From Thoreauomyces humboldtii (Eukaryota; Chytridiomycota; Chytridiomycetes; Spizellomycetales; Powellomycetaceae), in the NCBI GenBank assembly GCA_027596035.1, contig JADGJA010000128.1, forward strand, positions 1 through 39,052: a stretch of DNA of 39,052 nt. The letters are read 5' to 3'. Position numbers and translations under genes: made by a program. Of the stretch, positions 29,764 to 39,052 are shown piece by piece. The number at the start of each line of letters is the position of its first letter. The stretch's first letter is position 1. The notes below the pieces were generated by a model. That model made no database searches. It saw only the letters and a list, made by a program, of their open reading frames with translations, and had not been told where the DNA came from.

Positions 29764-31721
29764 ATGACAGTTCCACCCTCACCGAGGAAGGTCGAGGGCG
29801 GCGCCTCCCTTCTCGTAGCCTATCGCATCGCCCAACGAAAGGTGCTGGTCGTCGGCGGAGGGAAGGAGGCTTCCGGCCGAGTCTTCTTCGCCCTGGACGC
29901 CGACGCCCTGGTCACCCTCGTCTGTCCCCGCGCCGGGCTCAACGACGAGGTCGCCACCCGCATCGACAACGGCGAGCTCGTCCACATCGACCGCGAGTTC
30001 AAGGACTCGGACCTCGACGACGACGTTTACATGGTCCTCGGATGCATCGACGCTCACGAAGAGTCTAGGCGCATCGCCCTCCTGTGCAGGGAACGCCGCA
30101 TCATCGTCAACTGCGCCGACATCCCAGAGCTGTGCGACTTCTACTTCTTTGCCCAGCACCGCGACGGCCCCATCCAGATCGGCGTTTCCACCAACGGATG
30201 TGGGCCTCGAATGGGAGCCAAGATGAGAGACGCATTGGTGGAAGCACTTCCGGACGGCGCTCGACCTGCCGTCGAGAAGATCGGCATGCTGAGGGCCGGG
30301 ATCCGCGAGGTCGACTCCAAGCCCGAGAACGCCCCACGAAGGATGGCTTTCTTGAGTCGCCTCTGCGATTCCTGGACGTTCAAACAGATAGCCGACTTGG
30401 ACAGTGAAGCCACGTTGGACCTCCTCGAGTCGTATGAACGTGGAGAAAAGAATCCTTCGCCGCCGTCGTCGCAACGAAGAGCAGCCAACGGTACCAGCCA
30501 TGATTCGCGAGCTCGCTCGGCGACGCCTCAGACCTACCTTGAGCAGGCTCAAGGACTGGCCAATGGACTGCCCCTCATCGGAGGCATGTTTGGATTCGCC
30601 ACGTCGGCCACCGGAGCAGCGTGGAATCTCACGAGCTCTACCGTAAGCGGAGCGGTTGGCACGGCGACCTCCATCGGATCTCAGGCTCTCGACATCACCA
30701 CCACATACGTAGGTGCCATTCAGGAGACCGGCACCAACTACGCACACTACGTGAAGACTCGCACCGAAGATGGTAAGGTTTCTGTCTGTCGGCATTCCAT
30801 TCCGATCACTGTTCTCATGCCATCCTCTGTTTATCTTGTACCACGCAAGTCGTTGAAACCGGTCTTCGAACTCTTCCCGAACCCGTATCTCACGTTGCCC
30901 GAGCTGGTCTCAACCTCGTGCCACTCCTACCCATTCACGTATCCCGCAAGCCCCGCGGTCGCCTGACCCTCGTCGGAGCCGGACCAGGAGACCCTGATCT
31001 CCTCACGGTTCGAGCACTCGACCGCATCCGAACAGCCGACCTCATCGTCTCGGACCGCCTCGTCCCCAAGCCCATCCTCGACCTCGTCCCACCCAAGAAG
31101 CTCCACCTCGTCCAACGCAAGGCGGACGGAAAGTCGGACGCATCCCAGTCGGACGCCAACGAGACCTGCCGAAAGGCCCTGGAACGCGGACTCGACGTCG
31201 TCAGGCTCAAGGGAGGAGATCCCTTCCTGTTCGGCCGCGGCGCCGAGGAGATCCTTCACTTCCGAGGGAACGGAGGCTACGACACGGACGTCGTCCCGGG
31301 CATCAGCTCCTGCATCGCAGCTCCAGCCTCCCTCGACATCCCCGTCACCCATCGAGGCGTGGCCGACCAGCTCCTCGTCCTCTCGGGTCGAGGCGAGAAC
31401 GGTGCCTTCCCCACCGTGCCCGCCCACAACGACAGGCGTACAACCGTCATCCTCATGTCCGTCAGTCGTCTCGAAGGTCTCGTCGGTCTGATGCTCGACG
31501 CGGGGTACCCGAAGGAACTTCCCGCCGCGGTCGTGGAGAAGGGCTGTTGGGGAAAGGAGGAGGAACGTTGCATCCAAGGCACGCTCGCCGACATCAGCGC
31601 GAAGGTGGCCGTGGCGGACGTCGGAACCCCTGCCCTGCTGGTCGTCGGAGGGGCCGTCGAGGTTCTTCGAGGACTTCCCACCGCGCTGATCGACGAGATC
31701 GATGCTCTCGACCTTGACTGA
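29764..31721 (+). CDS. MET1: Siroheme synthase: Met8-type dehydrogenase/chelatase fused to Met1-type methyltransferase
   Basis: Makes siroheme, cofactor of sulfite and nitrite reductases. Exons 29764..30772 and 30850..31721 (77-nt intron, donor GTAAGG) give 626 residues. The N-terminal part is Met8-like precorrin-2 dehydrogenase/ferrochelatase: VLVVGGGKEASGRVFFAL (NAD site), NCADIPELCDFYF (contains the expected catalytic Asp) and GVSTNGCGPRMGAKMRD. The C-terminal part is an S-adenosylmethionine uroporphyrinogen-III methyltransferase: LTLVGAGPGDPDLLTVRAL, DRLV, VRLKGGDPFLFGRGAEE, VVPGISSCIAAPASLDIPVT. Together they cover all steps from uroporphyrinogen III, as bacterial CysG does, but with the domains well separated by a ~110-residue linker rich in Gly, Ala, Ser and Thr. 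The splice restores continuity into VETGLRTLPEP before the methyltransferase. Confidence 0.92.
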
Positions 31722-32260
31722 GTCCACCTTCCACGCACCCCCCAGTTCCCCCCTGAAAGGTCGGGACGGATCGCCGGAGCCACGATCCAGCTTCCGATGC
31801 TGGCTGTGGTAGGAGGCGCCGTCTACGGCCGTTCGGGGGGCGGGGGTCTCACATGGGTCATCTCTTTCTCATCATCCGACTCCAAGCATACCCCCCCCCC
31901 GGTGGAACCGACATCACGCATGCACACACTCATCACCGCAGCTTTCTCTTTTCCATTCTATCCTCCCCATCTTTTCCCGCATTTTTTCTTTTTTTGGAGC
32001 ATCTGGTCTCTCACTGCACTTTTCACGCCAATCAACATTTCTCTTCTCTCATGATGCATGGATGTTCATGTGCCTGCGCGCTCCTCATGTAAGCATTGAA
32101 AGCTGCACAGAAGAGAGACTGCTACGCGAGCCTGGCAATGTTGCGATGATGTCGGAAGAGTTGGCGCAAGCCTGGAAGATATGGCGCGGGGGATATGGAT
32201 GTGGGATGTGGCCTTGGGCCGGGGGGCGGTTTTCAAAGAGAGTGAAAACCCGACTTTCTT
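31722..32260. other. Convergent 3' region
   Basis: About 540 bp between the siroheme gene (+) and GTPBP1-like gene (-). It has a C-run near 31890 and T-rich tracts at 31960-32000. No coding frame or RNA gene is apparent. Confidence 0.4.
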
Positions 32261-34415
32261 TCACCTGCCTTCAGACGCTTCTCCAGCTTTCACTGCGACC
32301 ACCTTTCCGACGCACTTGAGGTTCCCGACCCCTCTCACCACAACGTCCCTGCCCACCGACACGCACTCTGCCTCCCCGAGGAACCTGAACCTCACCACGA
32401 CGCCCGTCCCCGTCCCGTCCTTCCGCGACGCTTGCCCTCCGCCGCCGTCGTCGTCGTCGTCGTGGCTGGTGCTGCTTCCGACCACGTCCAGGATCCGGAC
32501 GGCCTGCCTGACGGAATGGATGTAGACGACAGCGGGGGTGTTGGGAGCGAGAGGCACCGCGGCGTGGAGGACGTTCAACCTCGCCGTGAACTCCCACACG
32601 GGGACGGGGACGTAGGGCAGGATGAGCTGACCTTTCCTCAACCGGAACCCGACGTCGGTCGTCGGGTCGTCCGCGGCGGCGGCGGCGGCGGCGTCGTGAC
32701 CGGGGAGGAAGGAGATGGCGAAGCTGGCGGCCTGACCGGCCTTGAGGACGTTGACGGGACAGCGGTTGCGTTGGATCGAGGTGACGACGATGGGGAGGAA
32801 GGCGCCTCGATCGGGTCCCACGTAGAACGTTTGGGAGGGTTGGAAGGGCTGGTCCTTCGAGGACGAGGGAGGGCCTTCTCCGTCCCCCAAGGATGATGGT
32901 AGTGGGAGGCGATGCGTCGACGTCGACCTCGTTGCGGTGGTCGCCGTCCTCCCCGTTGTTGTCGTCGTCGTCGTCATCGATGAGTCGGCGCCGTGGCCTC
33001 GATTGGACAGCCTCACCCGTCCCGACAGTAGCTTGCCGCCCACCACCGTCCCCACGTCCGGGACGTCGTAGACCTCCTCGATCTGGTACTCGACGTCCTC
33101 GTCCACGAGGAGGTCGTGTTCCTTGGGATGCTTGGGCAACAGGTTGAGGAAGGACACGAGCAGCGGCATGTTCTCGCCGGTCACGCTCGAAGTGAGAAAG
33201 ACGGGGATGACGGCCGAGCTCACGAACGCGGACGCCGAGACGACCACGTCGTCCTGGTTCTGCACGACGAGGGGGACGTGTCGGATCCCGGGGCTCTTGA
33301 AGAGGGCGAGCAACGCGCCGACCGTGCGGGTCAGCTGCTGCGAGGAGGCGATGTCGATCTTTGTGATCACGACAAAGACGGGAACCTGGAGGGAGACGGC
33401 CAGACCGAGGTGCTCCCTGGACACGTCGGGGACTCGGCCGGCGTTGGCGCCGATGATGAGGCACGCGTGGTCGGGAGCGTGTCCGGTGAGGCCCGACAGC
33501 GTCGTGTTCTGGTACTTTGGATGACCGCACATGTCGAGGAACGTGATGATCTTGCTGGCCGTCTCGCATATCTGAGCCCATGTCTGGATGTTGTTGGACG
33601 CGTAGTTGATGGGCGTCCCGGCGGGATCGAAGCCGAGGATCTGGTGGGAGATGGATGAAGTCCGACCGGACTCGATCTCGTGACGATGCCGCAGGAGGTT
33701 CAGACGGGCCTTGCCTCGCCCGTTGTCGCGTTCGCCGTGGGTGAGGACGCCGAGCAAGGTGGACTCTGGGAGGAAGAAAGGGGGGCGTGTCAGCGAACGA
33801 CGAGAACGTTCACGTGTGAATCCGATGGACCCCTTCCTTCTCGACTCCCACACTCACTTCCAGCGTCCGCGCCTCCGACGATGGCCACTCTGACCTCGAG
33901 AAAGTGCTGGTCGTCCGTCAGACACCTTCTGACGAGGATCTCGGCGACCTTCCTGACGGGTCCCTGGTGGTCCTCGGTGGTGACGACGCGCTCTCGGACG
34001 ATGGACACGTCGGCGGACAGGGCGGCACCCATCTTCCTCAGGGTGGCGATGGAAGCGTGGAGGTCGCGGTCCGAGAGGCCGACCAGGGTGCCCTTGTCGG
34101 AGACGCCGATCTCGTACATTGCCTCACCGAAGCCCTCCGCCAGCCGCCACTTGAGCTGAGTGATGAGGTGCTCCAAGCGGTCCGGAGGGGTGTCGATGAG
34201 CTGCAGCTTGTACTCGACCTGCAAACGTGGGGATGAACGTATCCCAATCAGTGTCTGATCATGGAAAAGCCCTGGAGCTCGCTCGATCCCTTGACTGCGC
34301 GTACGTTTCCCTGTTCGATCTCTGGAGGCAGGCAGAGACCCGACACCTCCCTGTCCATGAAGCTTTCCCTCGAGGAGGAGAGCTGGGTGGAAGAAGCCTC
34401 GTTCCGCCTGAACAT
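32261..34415 (-). CDS. GTPBP1-like translational GTPase family protein
   Basis: Large GTPase related to elongation factor 1A. Exons 34415..34305, 34218..33858 and 33765..32261 (introns of 86 and 92 nt) give 658 residues. The start MFRRNEASSTQ is chosen because it joins in frame through LCLPPEIEQGN to VEYKLQL, as in GTPBP1 relatives, then LITQLKWRLAEGFGEAMYEI. The P-loop GGADAGKST is split by the second intron inside the Lys codon. G3 is FLDMCGHPKYQ, G4 TKID. The C-terminal half has EF-Tu-like beta domains (GTVVGGKLLSGRV, FYVGPDRG, SIQRNRCPVNVLKAGQAASF, RKGQLILP). Low-complexity inserts break these: a poly-Thr/Ser block, a run of Ala after GHD, and DDDDDGGGG. Animal relatives act in mRNA decay and ribosome rescue; the exact role here is inference. 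Confidence 0.85.
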
Positions 34416-34422
34416 TGCGTGA

Positions 34423-34426
<4 letters not shown>

Positions 34427-34487
<61 letters not shown>

Positions 34488-34545
34488 TAGAGAGATAGAG
34501 ATAGAGAGATAGAGATGGAAAGAGACAGAGAGAGACAGAGGCTAT
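34427..34545 (-). repeat. (GA)n/(CT)n microsatellite abutting a start codon
   Basis: About 120 bp of GA, broken by a few AGATAG units, on the + strand. On the transcribed strand of the GTPBP1-like gene it is a CT tract ending about 11 nt before ATG 34415. A GT-rich stretch follows at 34556-34585. Confidence 0.9.
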
Positions 34546-35369
34546 ATGAGACGGTGCGTGTGTGTGTGAGAGTGTGTGAGAGTGGTTGCTGCACTTGTTG
34601 TGAGGAGCGAATGATGAGTCATCAGCAATGACGCTCCGGAGTCATCGAGACCCCACCACCGCCCCTAACCCTCGACTACCCCATAAGGGCGTCCGTCCCC
34701 CTCCGTCAGCTACATAGCGGCTCTCTCTTTGTCTGTGAGAAGTGGTGCGTCACGACAACTCACGGCACGGCTCCGGCGGCATCCTGGGTGGTCCCCCAGA
34801 CAGAATCCCAAGGTGCGTTCCGATCCCCCGCCTTTCCCGAAGCAGAAATGATGCCAGAGTCATGGACACCCGGTCCGGGGCACAGGTTGTACAGTACAGG
34901 GTGTAGCATCTGCTGCGAGCCTGCGAGAGCCCCGTTCAGGTGACAGAGTGTAACACAACCGCATCTGCTGTAGTCGTACGTGTGGCAGTAGTACTGGTAG
35001 TGGGGAACCAGACGGGAACTTTCTCGGTTTCGAAGGAGAAAAAAAGGTCTGAAGTTTTGAGCCTCGACGAACGGCTGAGGAGAACGACTGTGTACAAACC
35101 TTGCCGCTCTGGCCGATCTTCTCTTTTCGACACTGCTGCTGCGACCACCCGCCCGAGTCGCCGCCAGGCGCCAAAACGCGTTCGTCCGCCGCTTCTCTCT
35201 CTGCTGCCTGCTCGACGTGATCGGCCGAGTGGGTGGGTGGGCGTCTGTCGTACTTTTTTGTCGTGCGGTAGGTTTCTTTCTCCGCCGACAGAACATGCTC
35301 GTATAAAGAACGTTCCATCATTTCGTTCCCTCCCGTCCATCGGTTGTCCCATCCATCGCTTCTCCAGCC
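34546..35369. other. Divergent promoter region
   Basis: Rest of the interval between the GTPBP1-like gene (-) and the aspartic protease gene (+). It has a TATA element at 35302. Long open frames on both strands here run into the protease exon as antisense shadows and lack family features. Confidence 0.4.
35302..35307 (+). promoter_or_regulatory. TATA box of the aspartic protease gene
   Basis: TATAAA, 68 bp before ATG 35370, which fits a short 5' leader of about 35-40 nt. Confidence 0.6.
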
Positions 35370-36754
35370 ATGCTCGTCTCCATCGTCGGCGCCGCCTTCT
35401 GTCTCGTCTCTGTCGCCAGCGCCGCACCAGCCTCGGGCGTCTCCCACTACACCACCGGAACGAAGCATGTTCCGGTCAAGAAGGGCCCACACCATGGCTA
35501 CAAGCCCTGGAGGTTCCCCGGTCAGGAACCCGTGACGTACTCCTCCCTCGAGAACGGAGCGTACTACGGCGAGGTCGAGGTCGGCACCCCGGCGCAAAAG
35601 TTCTCGGTCCTGCTTGACACGGGCTCGTCGGATTTCTGGCTGTACGCCGACGGCGGACACAAGAAGAAGGACTCGCTCTACTACCCCGGGGCTTCCAAGA
35701 CCAACAAGGACGCCCACAAAGTCACCCACATCGGGTACGGAGACGGAAGTGTCGCGCAGTTCGCATGGCAGAACGACACCATCAAGTTCGCGGGCAAGCA
35801 CGTAAAGACCTCCATCGGTGCCGCCCTGCTTTCGCTCAACAACGTGACCCACGCCGAGGCTACCAGCGCGACCAACCATGGCTTGATGGGCCTTTCGTGG
35901 CAGGTATCTTGAATCATTTCTCAACTCCATTCGCTCTGTTCCCAATTCCATGGTAGTTCTAAACACCTAACATAACCTGTGCTAGGACGGCAACACCGCC
36001 AACTACCGCCCTCCCGTTCAGCAGATGGCCGCCGATGGAATCATCCCCCGTTCCATGTTCGGACTGTACTTGGGCAACGAGAAGAACTCCACGGACGGTC
36101 AGCTTACCATCGGAGGAGTCGACCCCAAGCACTTTGTCGTCAAGGACCTTGCCTGGAACCCTTCCCCCGTCGCATTCAACAACCCCAAGTACGGTCACAA
36201 CTGGTGGAACATCTACGGTGAGAAACGAATGGAGGCGGCTGAGAGACGGACAGGGCCATCATCCTCCTGCCTTTGCTCATCTTCCTCCCTTGAACGTAGT
36301 CGACGAAATCAAGGTCGGTCATTGGTCCAACAAGACCACCCGCTCGGACACCCACGGAAAGGGCGGTGACGCCGAATACATTCTCGACTCGGGAACGTCC
36401 TTCCTCTCTCTCCCCACCCCCCTCGTCGACAAGCTGGTCGCCATCACCGACGCCAAGCTCGTCTCCGCCAGCACCGTGACGGGAGGTTACGCCGTGGACT
36501 GCAAGCACCGGAAGACGGCACCCAAGCTCACCTTCGTCATCGGCGGCAAGCCCTACACCCTGAACGCCGACGAGTGGATCGGCATGGACGCCCACAAGGT
36601 CGAGGTCCCCGGCACCACCTGCTTCCTCGAGGTGTACGACAACGGCTTGTCGCCTCCCAACATCCTCGGCGGCCCATTCTTGCGGAAGTTCTATAGCGTG
36701 TACGACTTTGATCACTCACGTACCGGTCTCGCGAGGGCCGTCCACCGTCGATGA
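35370..36754 (+). CDS. Secreted pepsin-like aspartic protease (family A1)
   Basis: Extracellular or vacuolar acid protease. Exons 35370..35903, 35986..36217 and 36300..36754 (two 82-nt introns) give 406 residues. A signal peptide (LVSIVGAAFCLVSVASA) is followed by a short basic pro-region (KHVPVKKGPHHGYKPWRFPG). The mature part starts near YYGEVEVGTPAQKFSVLLDT. Both catalytic Asp motifs are intact: DTGSSDFW (Asp near residue 83) and DSGTSFLS. The flap Tyr lies in GYGDGS. GLMGLSW, DGQLTIGGVD and ILGGPFLRKFYSVYDFD are family landmarks. Few cysteines are present, apart from a pair around AVDCKHR and TTCFLEVY that fits the conserved C-terminal disulfide. No GPI signal is seen; the protein ends RAVHRR. 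The substrate is unknown. Confidence 0.93.
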
Positions 36755-37540
36755 AGTGCGCAAGACGTGCATACAGTATCCCCTCTCCTCCACCACTCCG
36801 CCCCCCCGTTTTTAGATGCGATAGTTGTTACACGTTTTTTTAGAGGGCATCCCATCTGATACATGTTGTTATATGAATACATGCAGGCTGGTCTTGCAGA
36901 GATGCTTTGAATAACATTCGTGACATATCGTTTTCCCCATTTTACGGCACCCTTTGACAGCCTCGAGCTCTGGCACACGGCCATGTCCGGGACGTCACAT
37001 TGGATCGCGACATGCATGTGAATCGACGATGCAAGAATGGTTAGTATAACCGTGCCCTCCACTTTTTGAAAGCTTCGGCCATCTTCTACCCGGGGGTGCA
37101 GGAGGCCAAAACGCGAGAGCGACCAGGGAACGGTTAGCAGTTTTGTAGTTGAACTGAAGATTGGTCGACAGCGAAACGGCACGACCGAGGACCGAGGCTG
37201 CTGTTCTTCCAAGTTCCAACATCCCTCGGTTCGTAGCGTAGGCCTATTCACGGTAACATCTGTATCCATACCCTGGAAGCTCGATTCGGGTGCATGAGAA
37301 TTTGCCGGACATGATTGTCTCGAAATAGACCCTCTGGACTCTTCTTCCATTTACACACCCACTGTTGACGATGCCGGGAAATTTTCATACCCGACAGAGA
37401 CTCTTCTTCCATTTACACACCCACTGTTGACGGTCCGGGAAATTTTCATACCCGGTCGCCAGGAAACACAGTAACGGCATTTTAAAAGTGCTGAAAGTAC
37501 TTGCAGTGTACACTGAGATCGGCAGAAGTGACTCTAGAGA
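36755..37540. other. Intergenic region with a tandem duplication
   Basis: 786 bp between two + strand genes. It starts with the protease 3' end (T runs near 36835). It holds a 62-bp tandem duplication at 37338-37457 close to the next start codon. The open frames on the minus strand have no family features. Confidence 0.45.
37338..37457 (+). repeat. 62-bp tandem duplication upstream of the seven-TM gene
   Basis: ACTCTTCTTCCATTTACACA begins at 37338 and again at 37400, followed in both copies by CCCACTGTTGACG and, after a small difference (ATGCC against GTCC), GGGAAATTTTCATACCCG. The second copy ends about 85 bp before ATG 37541, so it lies in the core promoter or 5' leader. Each copy includes the hairpin-like CCGGGAAATTTTCATACCCG. 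Confidence 0.9.
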
Positions 37541-38989
37541 ATGACAACGCCGACACCTTCCGCAGCCCTCCAATCCGCTTGCGGCAATGGATACATCTAC
37601 GAGGCCTATGCGACATACGGAATCACCATGCCGCTCGCAAACGCGACTGCATTCTGTCTGGAGCAGTTCGGACTGTTCGCGACCGATGTCGAAACGGCGA
37701 CGATAGCGGTGGCTACTGCCGAATGCGCCGTCGTCGCAAACGAGGTCGCTGTGGACTTTGGTGGCCCTGGGTGAGTGGACGCGCTCGGAGAGAGCGCAGA
37801 GTGTCCGACCAAGGAACCGAATCCCGTGTTCTTTTCTTCATACATGTAGTATCATCCTCGGCACGTCGATACCCTTCATCGTCTTCAACCTCATGACGTG
37901 TCTGCTGAGAATCCGAAAAGTCAGGAATACCCGGGCCGCTTTCCTGCTCGTAGCTACACTGGGCAGCATCATGTTCGCGAGTTCCATAGCGGCGGATTGT
38001 CACGACCTCTATGCAAATTACTATGCCAGCGATGTGTCTGGGTTGCTCGGGATCATCATTCTTTTGATCTTCATTGCCATGGCGGGCGTCACCCGCTTCG
38101 TCCAGGTAAGGTGTTCCGCCGGGGCCGTAGGTGGTTAGGATCCATCCTTCTCAGATTCAGAACCCTTTCAGGTCATCGTGAGGGAACGTGCTCGCTTCTA
38201 CCTCCAACACGGGATCACTGCTGCTCTCCTCGTCTACGGCTGCATCATCACCTACGTCGGTCAGAAGGAAGTCTACGACGCCCCCTCCCACCCGTACCGT
38301 GTGTCTCCGATGTTCGTGGGTCTTCTCTACATTCCCATCGCCACCTACTTCCTCGGTGGCATCTTCGGATTCTCGTGGAACCTCCCATCGGCGATGCCCA
38401 ACAAGGCGGGCAGCAGGGGTTCGGCAGCGATCAACACGCGGTCGAGTCAGTCTTCCGCGTTGAAGGACATACGCATCGTGAACGATGTGGCCATGTCGAC
38501 CGTGATGCTCCTTTGCCTGGCTGAACTGGGAGTCTTGATCCCGCTTCGAAGTAAGAACCTCGAAAAACATTCGCCAGCTGGACACAAAACGGGAAACTGA
38601 TTTCTTTTATCTTCGCTCTCTCTTTCTCTCTCTCTCTCTCTCTTTCTCTATCTCTCTCTGTCTTCTCAGCATCCGTTTACAACAACTCGTCCATCTGCCT
38701 CATCTCCTCGCTGATCCTCTTCGTCGAGAACATCTTCGAGAAGCTCATCCGGGCGGTTCGCAAAGCCGGACAACAGCGACCAAACGTGGTTCGAAGTCTT
38801 CCGGGAACGACTCCATCCCATACGTCGAGGGGCAACCAGCCCGTGCCAAGTAACGTGTCTCAGTCCAAGCTGCCCTCATCGAAGGATCTACTTGCTGCGG
38901 GCGGGATCAGGGAGAGCGCCAGGGTGATCGGTGCTGACGAGTCGGTGTCTAGGACCGAGTTGAGCGTTGGACAGGGCGAGATCGTATGA
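37541..38989 (+). CDS. Putative seven-transmembrane protein
   Basis: Exons 37541..37770, 37850..38105, 38172..38550 and 38670..38989 (introns of 79, 66, 119 and 119 nt or less; the last holds a CT tract) give 394 residues. The N-terminal ~75 residues are mildly hydrophobic with three Cys and a possible N-glycosylation site (NAT), but no classic signal peptide. Seven hydrophobic helices follow: ILGTSIPFIVFNLMTCLL, AAFLLVATLGSIMFASSI, LLGIIILLIFIAMAGVTRF, YLQHGITAALLVYGCIITYV, MFVGLLYIPIATYFLGGIF, MSTVMLLCLAELGVLIPL and SICLISSLILFVENIFEKL. The C-terminal ~85 residues are Ser-rich and hydrophilic. The layout (outside N-terminus, 7 TM, Ser-rich tail) resembles a G-protein-coupled receptor, but I find no signature of a named fungal class. 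A non-receptor membrane protein is equally possible. Confidence 0.72.
38615..38660 (+). repeat. CT microsatellite inside an intron
   Basis: CTCTCT tract in the last intron of the seven-TM gene, directly upstream of its acceptor (TCTTCTCAG at 38669), so it doubles as a long polypyrimidine tract and explains the larger intron. Confidence 0.85.
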
Positions 38990-39052
38990 CGAGATGCTAG
39001 CCTCCTGCTAACGGTGCACAATGAAGCGGGCAAGGGGGAAGAGCCCGGGGGC

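Noticed and set aside
30927..31727. 266-residue open frame on the minus strand
   Set aside because: Antisense shadow of the methyltransferase domain in GC-rich coding sequence.
32271..33581. 436-residue Arg/Pro-rich open frame on the minus strand
   Set aside because: Shifted shadow of the GTPBP1-like exon, which has clear G-motifs in the other frame.
34860..35966. 368-residue open frame on the minus strand
   Set aside because: Antisense to the protease first exon, whose catalytic motifs and signal peptide are unambiguous; no family features of its own.

Overview
This is nuclear DNA of a filamentous or yeast-like fungus, most likely a basidiomycete. It carries 18 protein-coding genes on both strands, almost all broken by short GT-AG introns (52-92 nt, a few of 110-270 nt). 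The families are eukaryotic and fungal: serine palmitoyltransferase LCB2, an Atg14-type autophagy subunit, an Rsc7/Swp82 chromatin-remodelling subunit, a Met8/Met1 siroheme fusion, a NECAP endocytic adaptor, cytochrome b561 and a secreted pepsin-like protease. I cannot fix the genus. I see no operons, phage, CRISPR arrays, transposons, rRNA or tRNA genes.

Layout: 86-2182 (+) unknown coiled-coil/disordered protein, open to the window edge; 2235-2807 (-) molybdopterin synthase large subunit; 3052-3924 (-) cytochrome b561-type membrane protein; 4955-5500 (+) small secreted protein made of three Cys-rich repeats separated by Lys-Arg sites; 5859-8575 (-) very Arg/Ser-rich SR-like protein with two repeat arrays; 9069-11253 (+) unknown protein with membrane-like segments; 11557-12911 (-) NECAP; 14083-15990 (+) LCB2; 16121-17821 (-) GST-like membrane protein; 18260-19906 (+) Atg14/UVRAG family; 20034-21961 (-) LAT-type amino acid permease; 22295-22942 (+) small TPR protein; 23559-25844 (+) large protein with a C-terminal membrane hairpin; 26140-28833 (-) Rsc7 fused to PHD fingers; 29764-31721 (+) siroheme synthase; 32261-34415 (-) GTPBP1-like GTPase; 35370-36754 (+) secreted aspartic protease; 37541-38989 (+) putative seven-transmembrane protein.

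The genes do not form one pathway. Two touch nitrate/sulfate assimilation (Moco synthesis and siroheme synthesis). Several serve membranes and traffic (LCB2, NECAP, Atg14, permease). Two encode secreted products, and both have a clear TATA element at a typical distance. The most interesting items are the Kex2-type repeat precursor at 4955-5500, the SR-like gene whose 36-bp repeats each carry an in-phase 3' splice site, the Rsc7-PHD fusion, the linker inside the siroheme enzyme, and the orphan seven-TM protein. All splice sites were read by eye from GT/AG signals, frame continuity and family conservation; none is confirmed by transcript data.
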